This document shows positions 7,076-14,585 of a stretch of DNA of 64,000 bases, one piece after another. The position numbers were made by a program, and so were the translations under genes. Source of the DNA: Streptomyces adustus. Its GTDB lineage: Bacteria; Actinomycetota; Actinomycetes; Streptomycetales; Streptomycetaceae. Below the pieces are notes generated by a model that saw only the letters and a list, made by a program, of their open reading frames with translations, ran no database searches and was not told where the DNA came from. Position 1 is the first letter of the stretch, and every line of letters begins with the position of its first letter. The DNA lies in the NCBI RefSeq assembly GCF_009377175.1, contig NZ_VJZD01000020.1, positions 1 to 64,000 of the forward strand, in the 5' to 3' direction.

Positions 7076-8692
7076 TCAGGCCTTGTAGGCCACGTTCGCC
7101 ATCATTCCCGTCTCGCCGTGGTACGCGTTGTGGCAGTGCAGCATCCACTGGCCGGGGTTGTCGGCGTCGAGGAACACGGACACTGTCCTCTTGGGCAGCA
7201 CGATCACGGTGTCCTTGCGCGGGCCGGAGTTGCCGAGCTGGTAGGTGTGGCCGTGCAGGTGCATCGGGTGCCACATTTCGGTGGTGTTGACGAAGTCGAG
7301 CCGTACACGCTGGCCCTCCTCGATGACGATCGGGTTCGCCTCGGGCTTCGCCATGTCGAAGGCGCGGCCGTTGATGGACCAGTCGTACTTCATCATGTTG
7401 CCGGTCAGCTTGATCTGGTGCGTGACGTCGGTCTTGGCGGACTTGAGCCGTACACCGTCGGCGGCCCGCAGCTGGGACGCTGTCATGATCATGCCGTTGA
7501 GTTCCTTCGGGCGGACGGTCGCGGACGGCTTGTTCCCGGACCCCGTGCGCACCAGGGCGAGGCCGTTGGCGTTCTTGCCCTCGGCCAGGGCGACGAGCGG
7601 GAAGACGCCGTCGTCGAGGGTGACGAGGACGTCGTAGCGTTCGCCCATGCCTACCAGCAGGGCGTCCACCTCCTGATGCTGCACCGGGAAGCCGTCGGTG
7701 TGGGTGATGGTCAGCTTGTGGCCGCCGAGGGCGACGCGGTAGGCGGTGTCCGCGCCGGCGTTGATGATCCGCAGCCGGACCTTCTTGCCGGGCTTGCCGG
7801 TGTAGACGTCCGGATCGGCCGCCACGCGGCCGTTGATCAGGTGGTGCGGGTACTTCACGTCGCCGGCGTCGCCGCCGAGCAGCGTGCTGGTGGCGCCGTT
7901 GAGCATGAACCTCTTCGACATGCCGCCGGATGAGGAGGCGGAAGCGGAGCTGCCCATGTCCATCCCGCCCATGTCCCCCATGTCGTGGTCCGAGCTGCTG
8001 GTGCTCGGGTCGCTGCCCATGTCCATGCCGCTCATGTCCCCCATGTCGGCCATGCCGCGCTTGAGTTCGGTGAAGGCTTCGTCGGGGGTGCCGGTGACAC
8101 CGTCGAGCCAGTCGTCGAGGAGGACGGCCCATTCGTCGTCGTACGACAGCGGCTCCCGGGGGTCCTCGACGATCAGCGGGGCGTACAGGCCACGGTCGAG
8201 CTGGACGCCGACGTGCGGGTGGAAGAAGTACGTGCCGGGGTCGGGGGCGATGAAGCTGTAGGTGAAGGTGGAGCCGGCCCGGACGGCGGACTGGACCGCA
8301 GGCGGTACACCGTCCATGTCGTTGCGCAGCGCGATGCCGTGCCAGTGGATCGCCGTGGTGGTCCTGTCCGGGAGCTGGTTGGAGAGTTCGGCGACGAGAG
8401 TGTCACCGGCGGAGAGCCGGACTTCCCTGCCCGGGGTGCGGCCTTCGAAGGCCCAGGTCTTGGGCATGACGCCGCCGCCCAGGTCGATCATCGCGGGTGC
8501 CGCGGTCAGGGTGATGTTCTTCCGCCGTCCCGTGGCTTTGCGCTTTATGTCGGCGGCGCGGACGGCCGAGGCGGTGGGGCTGACCAGAGCGTTGCCGCCG
8601 GCGGCGCCCCCGCTGCTGCAGGCGGCGAGCGCGCCCGCGCCGGCGACTCCGAGGCCTGCGAGCAGGACGGAGCGGCGATTGATGCTGTCCAT
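7076..8692 (-). CDS. Tat-exported multicopper oxidase lipoprotein
   Basis: The 538-residue protein carries a twin-arginine start (NRRSVLLAGLG) and a lipobox ending at Cys25 (ALAAC), so it should fold with copper inside and then be anchored outside. All four copper motifs are present: HWH at 116-118, HPH at 158-160, HPMHLHGH at 475-482, and HCHNAYHGETGM at 519-530, with Met530 as the probable type-1 axial ligand. A Met/Asp/Ser-rich insertion at 214-260 (MADMGDMSGMDMG and a second copy) resembles the copper-binding loop of CueO. Likely roles are cuprous-ion oxidation in copper detoxification or phenol oxidation. It lies downstream of a DUF6153 gene behind a CsoR-like operator. The ATG at 8692 matches the Tat start; the longer frame upstream is not coding. 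Confidence 0.9.
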   Translation of the reverse strand: MDSINRRSVLLAGLGVAGAGALAACSSGGAAGGNALVSPTASAVRAADIKRKATGRRKNITLTAAPAMIDLGGGVMPKTWAFEGRTPGREVRLSAGDTLVAELSNQLPDRTTTAIHWHGIALRNDMDGVPPAVQSAVRAGSTFTYSFIAPDPGTYFFHPHVGVQLDRGLYAPLIVEDPREPLSYDDEWAVLLDDWLDGVTGTPDEAFTELKRGMADMGDMSGMDMGSDPSTSSSDHDMGDMGGMDMGSSASASSSGGMSKRFMLNGATSTLLGGDAGDVKYPHHLINGRVAADPDVYTGKPGKKVRLRIINAGADTAYRVALGGHKLTITHTDGFPVQHQEVDALLVGMGERYDVLVTLDDGVFPLVALAEGKNANGLALVRTGSGNKPSATVRPKELNGMIMTASQLRAADGVRLKSAKTDVTHQIKLTGNMMKYDWSINGRAFDMAKPEANPIVIEEGQRVRLDFVNTTEMWHPMHLHGHTYQLGNSGPRKDTVIVLPKRTVSVFLDADNPGQWMLHCHNAYHGETGMMANVAYKA

Positions 8693-8768
8693 GACGTTGT
8701 TGTCCTCTGTGTTGTAACTGCCGATGCGGTCACGGAGGGACGGCACATCGCGCGCCGTCCGGCGCGGC

Positions 8769-9212
8769 CTAAATGCGCAGTTGCGAGAGGACGGACAGGT
8801 CGGGCGGGGCTCGGCCGACCACACCGGCGGGCGCACGTCCCGCTGCGGCCTCACGAAGATCCGTGAAGGGAGAGGACTCGCTGTCAGCGGGGACGGCAAG
8901 CTGCACGGTGGCGACGCTTGCCGCCGCGCAGTGCTGCATGCCGGGCCCGTCACAGCCACAGGTGTCGTAGGCGTTCGGGAAGGAAGGTTCCCAGGCATTC
9001 GGCGTGTCCGCGCCCGACACGACGTGGCCGGCTTGGGTGGGGCCCACCATGGATGAGGTGCTCATCACGGACGAGGTGCCCGTCATGGGCGAGGTGCTCA
9101 TCACAGTGGTCTCGTGATGGACCAGCACGGCCAGCGCGGCGCACAGAGCGATGAACACCCCGTACACCCAGCGGACGGTCGTACCGCCGCTGTGAGCTGT
9201 GCGTATCGCCAT
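8769..9212 (-). CDS. DUF6153-type membrane protein
   Basis: The protein has 147 residues. A single membrane segment (VYGVFIALCAALAVLV) near residues 16-31 is followed by His-His, a Ser/Thr/Met-rich stretch, a Cys-rich patch (TCGCDGPGMQHC), and the closing PPDLSVLSQLRI that marks DUF6153 proteins of actinomycetes. Its function is not established. It is the first gene of a two-gene unit with the multicopper oxidase, 76 bases apart. The HH, Met and Cys residues and the CsoR-like operator upstream suggest copper handling at the membrane. Confidence 0.7.
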   Translation of the reverse strand: MAIRTAHSGGTTVRWVYGVFIALCAALAVLVHHETTVMSTSPMTGTSSVMSTSSMVGPTQAGHVVSGADTPNAWEPSFPNAYDTCGCDGPGMQHCAAASVATVQLAVPADSESSPFTDLREAAAGRAPAGVVGRAPPDLSVLSQLRI

Positions 9213-9251
9213 GCGGTCACCTGTCGGATGTGTTCACCGGAGATGGCCACT

Positions 9252-9268
9252 ATACCCCCAGCGGGTAT
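9252..9268 (-). promoter_or_regulatory. CsoR-like copper operator
   Basis: ATACCC-CCAGC-GGGTAT is a perfect 6-base inverted repeat with a 5-base centre, 40 bases before the DUF6153 start codon. CsoR of actinomycetes represses copper genes through sites of the form ATACCCnnnnnGGGTAT and leaves them when Cu(I) binds. Placement and symmetry both fit. Confidence 0.8.
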
Positions 9269-9286
9269 TTGTCGCCCGGCTGCCTG

Positions 9287-9610
9287 ATGTTGTTCTCCCT
9301 TGGCCGGCAGGCCTCCGTACGAGTGCAGACCGGTGATGAAGCGGGCACGCCGCCACCGCTCGTCGAACGGCTCGGCGTCGCCGGCTGTGTGCCCTGGTGG
9401 TGGCTCGCCGCGATCGACCTCAACACCATCGGCGACATCGTCGTCGTGACCTTCCAGGTGATATGGATCGGTGCCGTCGCGGTGTGGAAACGGCGCCGCT
9501 GCGACGAGCAGTACCCCACTCACATCGACTCGGACCCGAGCCTGTGTCCGCCTGGTCCGCCGGCCGGGCGCCGAGCCGGAGCCCGGGAGAAGGTCTCTCG
9601 TACGGCCGTC
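9287..9610 (+). pseudogene. Orphan coding stretch with one membrane segment
   Basis: Codons in this frame end in G or C almost without exception up to about 9610, and the product contains a clear hydrophobic segment (IGDIVVVTFQVIWIGAVAV) followed by a basic stop-transfer run (WKRRRCDE). The frame has no natural stop where the protein should end and runs on antisense through the methyltransferase. I take it as the tail of a membrane protein whose start and stop were lost. The ATG at 9287 is only a possible start. Confidence 0.4.
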
Positions 9611-9616
9611 CACCAC

Positions 9617-10387
9617 TCAGCAGGAAGCGGTGGCCGAGGCTACGAAGAGAGGCAGGGCGAGGAAGAGCCTGTCGGCTTCTGCGCGGGCCCGCTGCTTGGC
9701 GAGCCAGGCATCGGCACGGTCGTCGGGTACTGCCCCGGACAACCGGGCTCCCTCGGCCAGCCCCGTGAGCAGCGGCAGTGCGGCTGTCCCCGTGAAGATC
9801 CCGGTCCGGACCTGAACGGCCACGTCGATGAAGCCGGTATCCAGCAGCAGATTGCGGTAGCGGCGCGCGGCCCGGGGAGCGGCGACTTGATCGGCTCGGG
9901 CGTGAACGATGGCACGAGTCAGGGCCGGATCATCGGAATCGACGACGACCGTGTCCCAGTCCTGCCCGATCAACGCAATCCGGCCGCCACGAACGAGGAC
10001 CCGCCGCGCTTCCTTCAGTGCCCGCCTTGGAGCGGGCAACTCGTGGAAGACCTTGTCCGCGCGATATCCGCTCATCGATCCGTCCGCAAAAGGCAGTTCG
10101 TTCGCGCCCGCCACTCGGAAGTCTGCTTCGGACCACCGTCTGCGAGCGATGGCGATCATCTGCTCGGCAGGGTCGATACCCACAGCCTTCACACCCAGGT
10201 CGCGCAGTTCCGCCACCGCACGCCCGGTACCGCATCCGACATCCACGGCAGATGCGCCGGGCTCCATCCGCAACAGCTGGTAGGAGTACTGACGGAGCTC
10301 CATGGCTCCGGGGGTCTGTTCCGCCGCATCGAGGACCGCGACGAACTCGTCCACGGATTGTCGATCCTGCTCTGATTTCCTGGTCAT
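9617..10387 (-). CDS. Class I SAM-dependent methyltransferase
   Basis: The protein has 256 residues. Motif I is AVDVGCGTGRAVAEL, followed by the acidic ribose-binding strand (VGIDPAEQM), a motif II-like ANELPFADGS, and motif III-like RRVLVRGGRIALIG. This is the methyltransferase-11/25 layout; the methyl acceptor (small molecule or quinone-like) cannot be deduced. The ATG at 10387 lies only 21 bases from the end of an insertion element, so its original promoter has been displaced. Any present expression would have to come from the element. Confidence 0.82.
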   Translation of the reverse strand: MTRKSEQDRQSVDEFVAVLDAAEQTPGAMELRQYSYQLLRMEPGASAVDVGCGTGRAVAELRDLGVKAVGIDPAEQMIAIARRRWSEADFRVAGANELPFADGSMSGYRADKVFHELPAPRRALKEARRVLVRGGRIALIGQDWDTVVVDSDDPALTRAIVHARADQVAAPRAARRYRNLLLDTGFIDVAVQVRTGIFTGTAALPLLTGLAEGARLSGAVPDDRADAWLAKQRARAEADRLFLALPLFVASATASC

Positions 10388-10416
10388 GAGCGCCACACTG
10401 GGACTTACTGATCGTT

Positions 10417-11223
10417 TCAGAATGATCTCCGGAGTCGGCGGAGGCAGATGATGCTGGCCGCCAGTTCCAGCAGTCCCTGATGGAGGTCGGCTCTGCGCGC
10501 GTAGCGGGTGAGGAGCCGTTTGAATTGGTGGAGCCAGGCGAAGGTGCGCTCGACCACCCAGCGTGTCCTGCCGAGCCCGGAGCCATGCGGCGTGCCGCGA
10601 CGCGCGATCTGCGGCTTGATCCCTCGGTTCCACAGCAAGCGGCGGTACTTGTCGAAGTCGTAGCCGCGGTCCGCAAACAGCCGCTCGGGTCTGCTGCGCG
10701 GCCGTCCACGCAGGCCCCGGATAGGTGGAATGGCGTCCAGGAGCGGGAACAGCTGCGTGACGTCGTGGCGGTTTCCGCCGGTGAGCGACACGGCCAGTGG
10801 GGTGCCGTGCCGGTCTACGATCACGTGGTGCTTGGAGCCCGGACGTGCGCGGTCCACTGGTGAGGGACCCACATGGCCCCCCCTTCAGCGCCCCGACGTG
10901 GGAGCCGTCAACCGCGCAATCATCCATGTCCAGGACGCCGTTGCCCCTCAGCTCGGTGAGCAGTATCTCGTGCAGGCGGCGCCAGACACCGGCCTCGGTC
11001 CAGTCCCGCAGACGTCGCCAGGCTGTCACCCCCGAGCAACCCACGACCTGGGTGGGCACGTCTCACGGGCGACTCCCTTGCGCAACACGTAGACGATGTC
11101 CGCCAGTGCCACGCGGTCCGATATTGGCAGCCGTCCCGGGTTCCGATGGCGTCGAGCCGGCCTTGTGGGAAGAAGCGGAGCTATGCGCTCCCAGAGGTCA
11201 TCAGGAACCAGGTCAGCGGACAT
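10417..11223 (-). pseudogene. IS5-family transposase, two frameshifts
   Basis: Three frames are needed: MSADLVPDDLWERIAPLLPT from 11223; VVGCSGVTAWRRLRDWTEAG to MDDCAVDGSHV in the middle; and VGPSPVDRARPGSKHHVIVD to LELAASIICLRRLRRSF at the end. Together they give a full DDE transposase with DD (MDDCAVD), the second Asp (ADRGYD) and the Glu (TRWVVERTFAW). The first shift looks like a 2-base GA duplication near 11066; the second lies in a run of seven C at 10877-10883, where six would keep the frame. The first argues for decay; the second could also be a slippage site. Confidence 0.8.
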
Positions 11224-11308
11224 GGTCGCAGAGTCTGCCGAGACCAGTCGTCAAACACCAACAGAGCCGTCAAAATCGGCACGTTGAATGATCGGGTAGC
11301 TGTCCCCC

Positions 11309-11887
11309 TCAACGCCAGCCGCCGTGCCGCGGTTCCGGGTACTCGCCGAACGGCGGGCCGAAGAGGTCCCCATCGCCGGTCACCACGTATTCAGGCTCGG
11401 TCCTTGAGGCTGCCGCATGCAGGCGGATGACTAGGTCAGAGACAGGAAGGACACGCAGAGACAGAGCCGCAGCCACGCGAGCGCGCTCTTCGGCGATCTC
11501 CGGGTTGGCCCTGATCAGACGGGTCTCAAGATGCTGGGCAGAAGTCTGCATGACCTCCAGATCGCCGCCGCCGGAGAAGCCAAGGCAGTCCTGCCATGCC
11601 AACCCGATGATGACCTCCAGAGCGCCCGCCAAGTCGTCGGCGATCAGCCCGCCCGCCCCTTCAGAGCTCGCGAACACCACTGCGCGCCGACCGCCTTTCT
11701 CGGCGCACAGGAAGTACGCCCCGCCGGTGAAATCTCCAGCGATCGGCTCCAGCGGCTCGCCCGAGGCAAGCCCCAAGCCATCACCGCACCCCTTCCGCTC
11801 GATGTCGAACTCGAAGGACGCACGCAGCAGCCCATGGATGTCCGGCATGCTCCGGATGAGATCGAGCAGGTGATCGCTTGAGGCCAT
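11309..11887 (-). CDS. Passenger gene: hypothetical protein, possibly immunity-like
   Basis: The 192-residue product begins MASSDHLLDLIRSMPDIHGL and contains GGAYFLCAEKGGRRAVVFAS, a long acidic helical middle (LAGALEVIIGLAWQDCLGFSG) and a proline-rich tail. The pattern of a small acidic soluble protein with a strand-turn core, found alone among IS elements, resembles SUKH/SMI1-type immunity proteins, but I cannot show homology. It lies between the transposase and the right end repeat of the IS5-like element and is co-oriented with the transposase. Start ATG at 11887. Confidence 0.6.
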   Translation of the reverse strand: MASSDHLLDLIRSMPDIHGLLRASFEFDIERKGCGDGLGLASGEPLEPIAGDFTGGAYFLCAEKGGRRAVVFASSEGAGGLIADDLAGALEVIIGLAWQDCLGFSGGGDLEVMQTSAQHLETRLIRANPEIAEERARVAAALSLRVLPVSDLVIRLHAAASRTEPEYVVTGDGDLFGPPFGEYPEPRHGGWR

Positions 11888-12000
11888 GACATCGACGATA
11901 GCCAGGGCCGCTGACGTGCTGGGACCTCGGCTACCCCCGGGTGACTGCAGCCGACAGGGCTCGGCGACCACCGCCGCTCAGGTCATTCTGAAACGATCAG

Positions 12001-12532
12001 TTAGAGCCCGAGCTCGACCCCCGCAAGGTCAAAGACCTCGCCACTCTCTCGTTCGTCGAGGCCAAGGCCAACGCTGCTCTCCTCGGGCCGCCCGGGGTGG
12101 GCAAGACACACATCGCCGTCGCTCTTGCGGTCGCGGCCTGGGCCGGTTACTCCATCTACTTCAACAGCCTCGACGACATGGTCCGCAACCTCACCGCCGC
12201 CGAAGCCGCGGGACGCCTGACCAATAAGCTCGGCACGTACTTGCGGCCTGCGGTCCTCGTGCTGGACGAGGTCGGCTACCAGCCCCTCGCTCGCGCGGAG
12301 GCCAACCTGGTCTTCCAGGTGATCTCCAAGCGCTACGAAAAGGGCTCGATCATCCTGACCTCGAACAAGACCTTCAGCGAATGGGGACAGGTGTTTCGGT
12401 GGCGAGGTTCTCGCCACCGCCATCCTCGACCGCCCCCTGCACCACTGCGGAGTAATCTCCATCAACGGCCCCAGTTACCGGCTCAAGAACCGGCTCGCCG
12501 CCATCGAACGAGAACGAGACGACGCAGCCTGA
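12001..12532 (+). pseudogene. istB: IS21-family istB helper ATPase, truncated and frameshifted
   Basis: From the first base after the IS5-like end the frame reads LEPELDPRKVKDLATLSFVE, then the Walker A motif LLGPPGVGKTHIA, the IstB block LVLDEVGYQPL (Walker B) and SIILTSNKTFSEWGQVF. An extra T near 12390 shifts the frame; the continuation is GGEVLATAILDRPLHH and ends ERERDDAA. About 40-60 N-terminal residues are missing and no istA is nearby. Confidence 0.8.
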
Positions 12533-12543
12533 CCGCCAGGTCT

Positions 12544-12912
12544 TCACAGGTCAGGCCAGAGGTGTCCTTCGGAGTAGTCGTGCCAGCCCCGGAAGAACCA
12601 GCTGGTCAGATCGCTGATTCGTTCAATGCAGTCCTCGTAGTAGGACTCGGGGGTTGGCCTTGGGAAGTTCGGATGTGAGGTCCACGTCGGGACCCACGTC
12701 GCGACCTCATAGAACCCCTCGGCCAGCCAGCGATCGAGCTTCTGGTCGCCTTGAGACTGCTCGCACGCAGTCCGCATCGCCCTTTCAAGGCGAGTGAAGG
12801 CAGCTCGATCCCACTCCAGATCCCCACGCAACCGCAGCAGGAAGCTTCCCTCCTCTGCGTCGAACTGCCGCTTGAGAGTCTTCTCGATGGCCTCGTCCAT
12901 GAACGAGATCAT
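12544..12912 (-). CDS. Hypothetical acidic protein
   Basis: The 122-residue product starts MISFMDEAIEKTLKRQFDAE and is acidic, aromatic-rich and helical, ending ISDLTSWFFRGWHDYSEGHL with a short tail. It converges on the istB remnant with only 11 bases between. Proteins of this size and composition among IS scraps are often orphan immunity or toxin-modulating genes, but no family is recognised. The ATG at 12912 is preferred over a longer frame whose first 32 residues look non-coding. Confidence 0.55.
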   Translation of the reverse strand: MISFMDEAIEKTLKRQFDAEEGSFLLRLRGDLEWDRAAFTRLERAMRTACEQSQGDQKLDRWLAEGFYEVATWVPTWTSHPNFPRPTPESYYEDCIERISDLTSWFFRGWHDYSEGHLWPDL

Positions 12913-12957
12913 GTCAGCCCCTGAACGGAACTTCGGCACGGCCCTCGACGGGCAGTC

Positions 12958-13074
12958 AACCCCGCCACCTACCAGGTGGTGCACGCAGATCTCTACTTCG
13001 TGGAGCACTCAGAGAAGTACGCCGACACCTACCACCCTCGGCCGAGCAGGCGGCTTGACCTCTTGGCCCCTTGA
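12958..13074 (+). pseudogene. Short orphan coding scrap
   Basis: The frame reads NPATYQVVHADLYFVEHSEK and YADTYHPRP before a TGA at 13072, in composition quite unlike the neighbouring transposase. It has no start and its last residues fall in the edge of the IS5-like remnant. It looks like the end of a lost gene cut by that element. Function unknown. Confidence 0.3.
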
Positions 13075-13437
13075 GATGTCTTTGAGGGCCCTGACGTGGA
13101 GCTGTCGATCGCGCAGTCGTCCATCTCCAGCAGGTCGGCCTTGCGTAGTTCGGCAAGGAGCTCGGTGTGCAGCCGGGGCCAGACGTCGGCTTCGGTCCAG
13201 TCCCGCAGCCGACGCCAGGCCGTAACTCCCGAACAGCCCACAATCTCCGCGGGCACGTCCCGCCGGGCCACACCGGTCCGCAGCACATACAGCGCACCCG
13301 CGAACGCCGCCCGGTCGGGAACGCGCAACCGCCCCGGAGGCGGCGCTGCCGCTCAGGAGCAGGAGGCAGCAGCGGAGCAACCCGCTCCCACAGGTCGTCA
13401 GGAACAAGATCCGCACGCACCCTCGACACCTTGCTGA
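13050..13437 (-). pseudogene. Second IS5-family transposase, N-terminal half only
   Basis: Read leftwards from about 13437: RADLVPDDLWERVAPLLPPA, then (after a shift) LRVPDRAAFAGALYVLRTGV, DVPAEIVGCSGVTAWRRLRD and LLEMDDCAIDSS, then a further shift into HVRALKDISRGQ. The sequence is closely related to the copy at 10417-11223 but stops just after the first catalytic Asp region; the C-terminal half is gone. Confidence 0.75.
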
Positions 13438-13521
13438 CCAAGATCGCTGAATGCAAGGCCCACAGCGCAAGACGGCCGGAGACGTTCAGTGAGAACACTG
13501 GCCTGACGCCGCTGGCCCAGC

Positions 13522-13944
13522 TCACCCGTTCAGGTAGAAACCCGCGTCCTCGAAGAAGCCCTCGTCCTCCTCGTTCGGCTGCAGCGGCGCGAACTGCCGC
13601 AGTTCGTTGCCTCGGATCATCCATATGCGGAAGAAGCTTTCCTCCTGATCCATCACCAAGAGCTGGACCATGTTGGGCTCGCGCCATGGCGTCTCGAACA
13701 CTCGCTGCTTGAGGGCGTCGAGGTCGGCATGGTTCAAGACGCCCGCCCACACTGCGCACTCAGGGTTCTTCCAGCCGCCCCATTGATTGGTCTCAGTGCT
13801 GGTAAGCAGGTTCAGGAAACCCACCCCGCGGGCCTCTGGTTGAGTACGCCGAGGGGCTTCTGTCCGCAACCACTCGCTCAACGTCTTCACACTCGCGTTG
13901 TCGGCCATGTCAACCGAGATCATCACGTTCGCCACCCAACTCAT
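13522..13944 (-). CDS. Hypothetical protein, passenger-like position
   Basis: The 140-residue product (MSWVANVMISVDMADNASVK) has an N-terminal strand followed by LSEWLRTEAPRRTQPEARGV, then a Trp/Asn-rich core (GGWKNPECAVWAGVLNHADL) and an acidic tail. It belongs to a type of hypothetical protein I associate with streptomycetes and whose role I do not know. Its position, upstream of a degenerate IS5 transposase and 98 bases from an 18-base IS end repeat, mirrors that of the gene at 11309-11887. Confidence 0.65.
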   Translation of the reverse strand: MSWVANVMISVDMADNASVKTLSEWLRTEAPRRTQPEARGVGFLNLLTSTETNQWGGWKNPECAVWAGVLNHADLDALKQRVFETPWREPNMVQLLVMDQEESFFRIWMIRGNELRQFAPLQPNEEDEGFFEDAGFYLNG

Positions 13945-14042
13945 GGCGATAGTTGTAGTGGAACGGCCAGCGGTCCCGCTGACATTTTCCGAGCAGGAGG
14001 CGTCAAAGAGACCGAGATGCATCGCCTGCCTGCCTGCGAATT

Positions 14043-14060
14043 TCATTCTGAAACGATCAG
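14043..14060. repeat. Third copy of the IS5-like 18-bp end
   Basis: TCATTCTGAAACGATCAG is identical to 11983-12000 and to the complement of 10408-10425. Here no matching inverted partner and no TTA flank is visible, which fits an element whose other end has been deleted together with the transposase C-terminus. Confidence 0.75.
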
Positions 14061-14088
14061 CAAGTGGGATGGACTCGCGCGACTGTCG

Positions 14089-14116
14089 TGCGCGTTGGCT
14101 GCGCAGCCAACGCGCA
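14089..14116. repeat. Perfect 28-bp palindrome
   Basis: The sequence from 14089 to 14116 is its own reverse complement with no central loop; the left arm is TGCGCGTTGGCTGC. It lies 29 bases beyond the third IS end. There is no open gene over it that I trust. Confidence 0.75.
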
Positions 14117-14278
14117 ACTCGATGTGCAAGGCTGCGACCTGCGATGGTCGGACCCATGATCAGGGTCCGAACGGCCCCCACAGGCTCCGTCCGGGGCCGA
14201 CCATCGAAGTACTGCCCGGCTGCGTACCGCAGTCGGGCGTGGGAGGTCCGCTCCGCGTAGGGCCATGGGGAGCGGCCC

Positions 14279-14521
14279 GTGACGGTCGGCGGCCACCCCC
14301 GCCCTGAGGTGGTGGAACGGACGACGACCCGTACCCGCACCGTCACCGTTCCTGCGCCGCGCCCGGCGGTCAGGAGCCTGATCGAGATCGGCCAAGGCCA
14401 GCAACGCGGATGGCCGCGCGAGGTCGAGCAACACACCGCCATCATCGCCCGGATCAAGGAACTCCTGGCCGAACTCGCCGCGCCCACCGAAGAATTCACC
14501 GACACCGAAACCTGCAGCTGA
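14279..14521 (+). CDS. Gene tail, possibly from a recombinase or transposase
   Basis: The last 60 codons have strong G/C third positions and read IEIGQGQQRGWPREVEQHTA and IIARIKELLAELAAPTEEF before the stop. This is a helical tail with no domain of its own. The first codons (TVGGHPRPEVVERTTTRTRT) may not belong to it. I interpret it as the end of a larger mobile-element gene whose front is missing, but it could be a small intact gene. Confidence 0.35.
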   Translation: MTVGGHPRPEVVERTTTRTRTVTVPAPRPAVRSLIEIGQGQQRGWPREVEQHTAIIARIKELLAELAAPTEEFTDTETCS

Positions 14522-14585
14522 GCCGCCAAGTGACTCACCGCTAATCCAGTCGACACTCACTCGGCGGCGCCCCGAAGATGCTCGA

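Larger units (their letters stand above)
10408..12000 (-). mobile_element. IS5-like element carrying a passenger gene
   Basis: An 18-base end (CTGATCGTTTCAGAATGA) at 10408-10425 is repeated exactly, inverted, at 11983-12000. Both ends are flanked by TTA (10405-10407 and 12001-12003), which fits the short TNA-type target duplication of IS5 elements. Inside are a leftward transposase (10417-11223) whose stop codon lies within the end repeat, and a leftward gene for a 192-residue protein (11309-11887). The right end abuts a truncated istB. An alternative is that the IS proper ends near 11290 and the repeat at 11983 belongs to another lost copy. Confidence 0.55.

Noticed and set aside
9610..10375. 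Continuation of the rightward frame that starts at 9287
   Set aside because: It runs antisense through the methyltransferase and loses coding character after about 9610.
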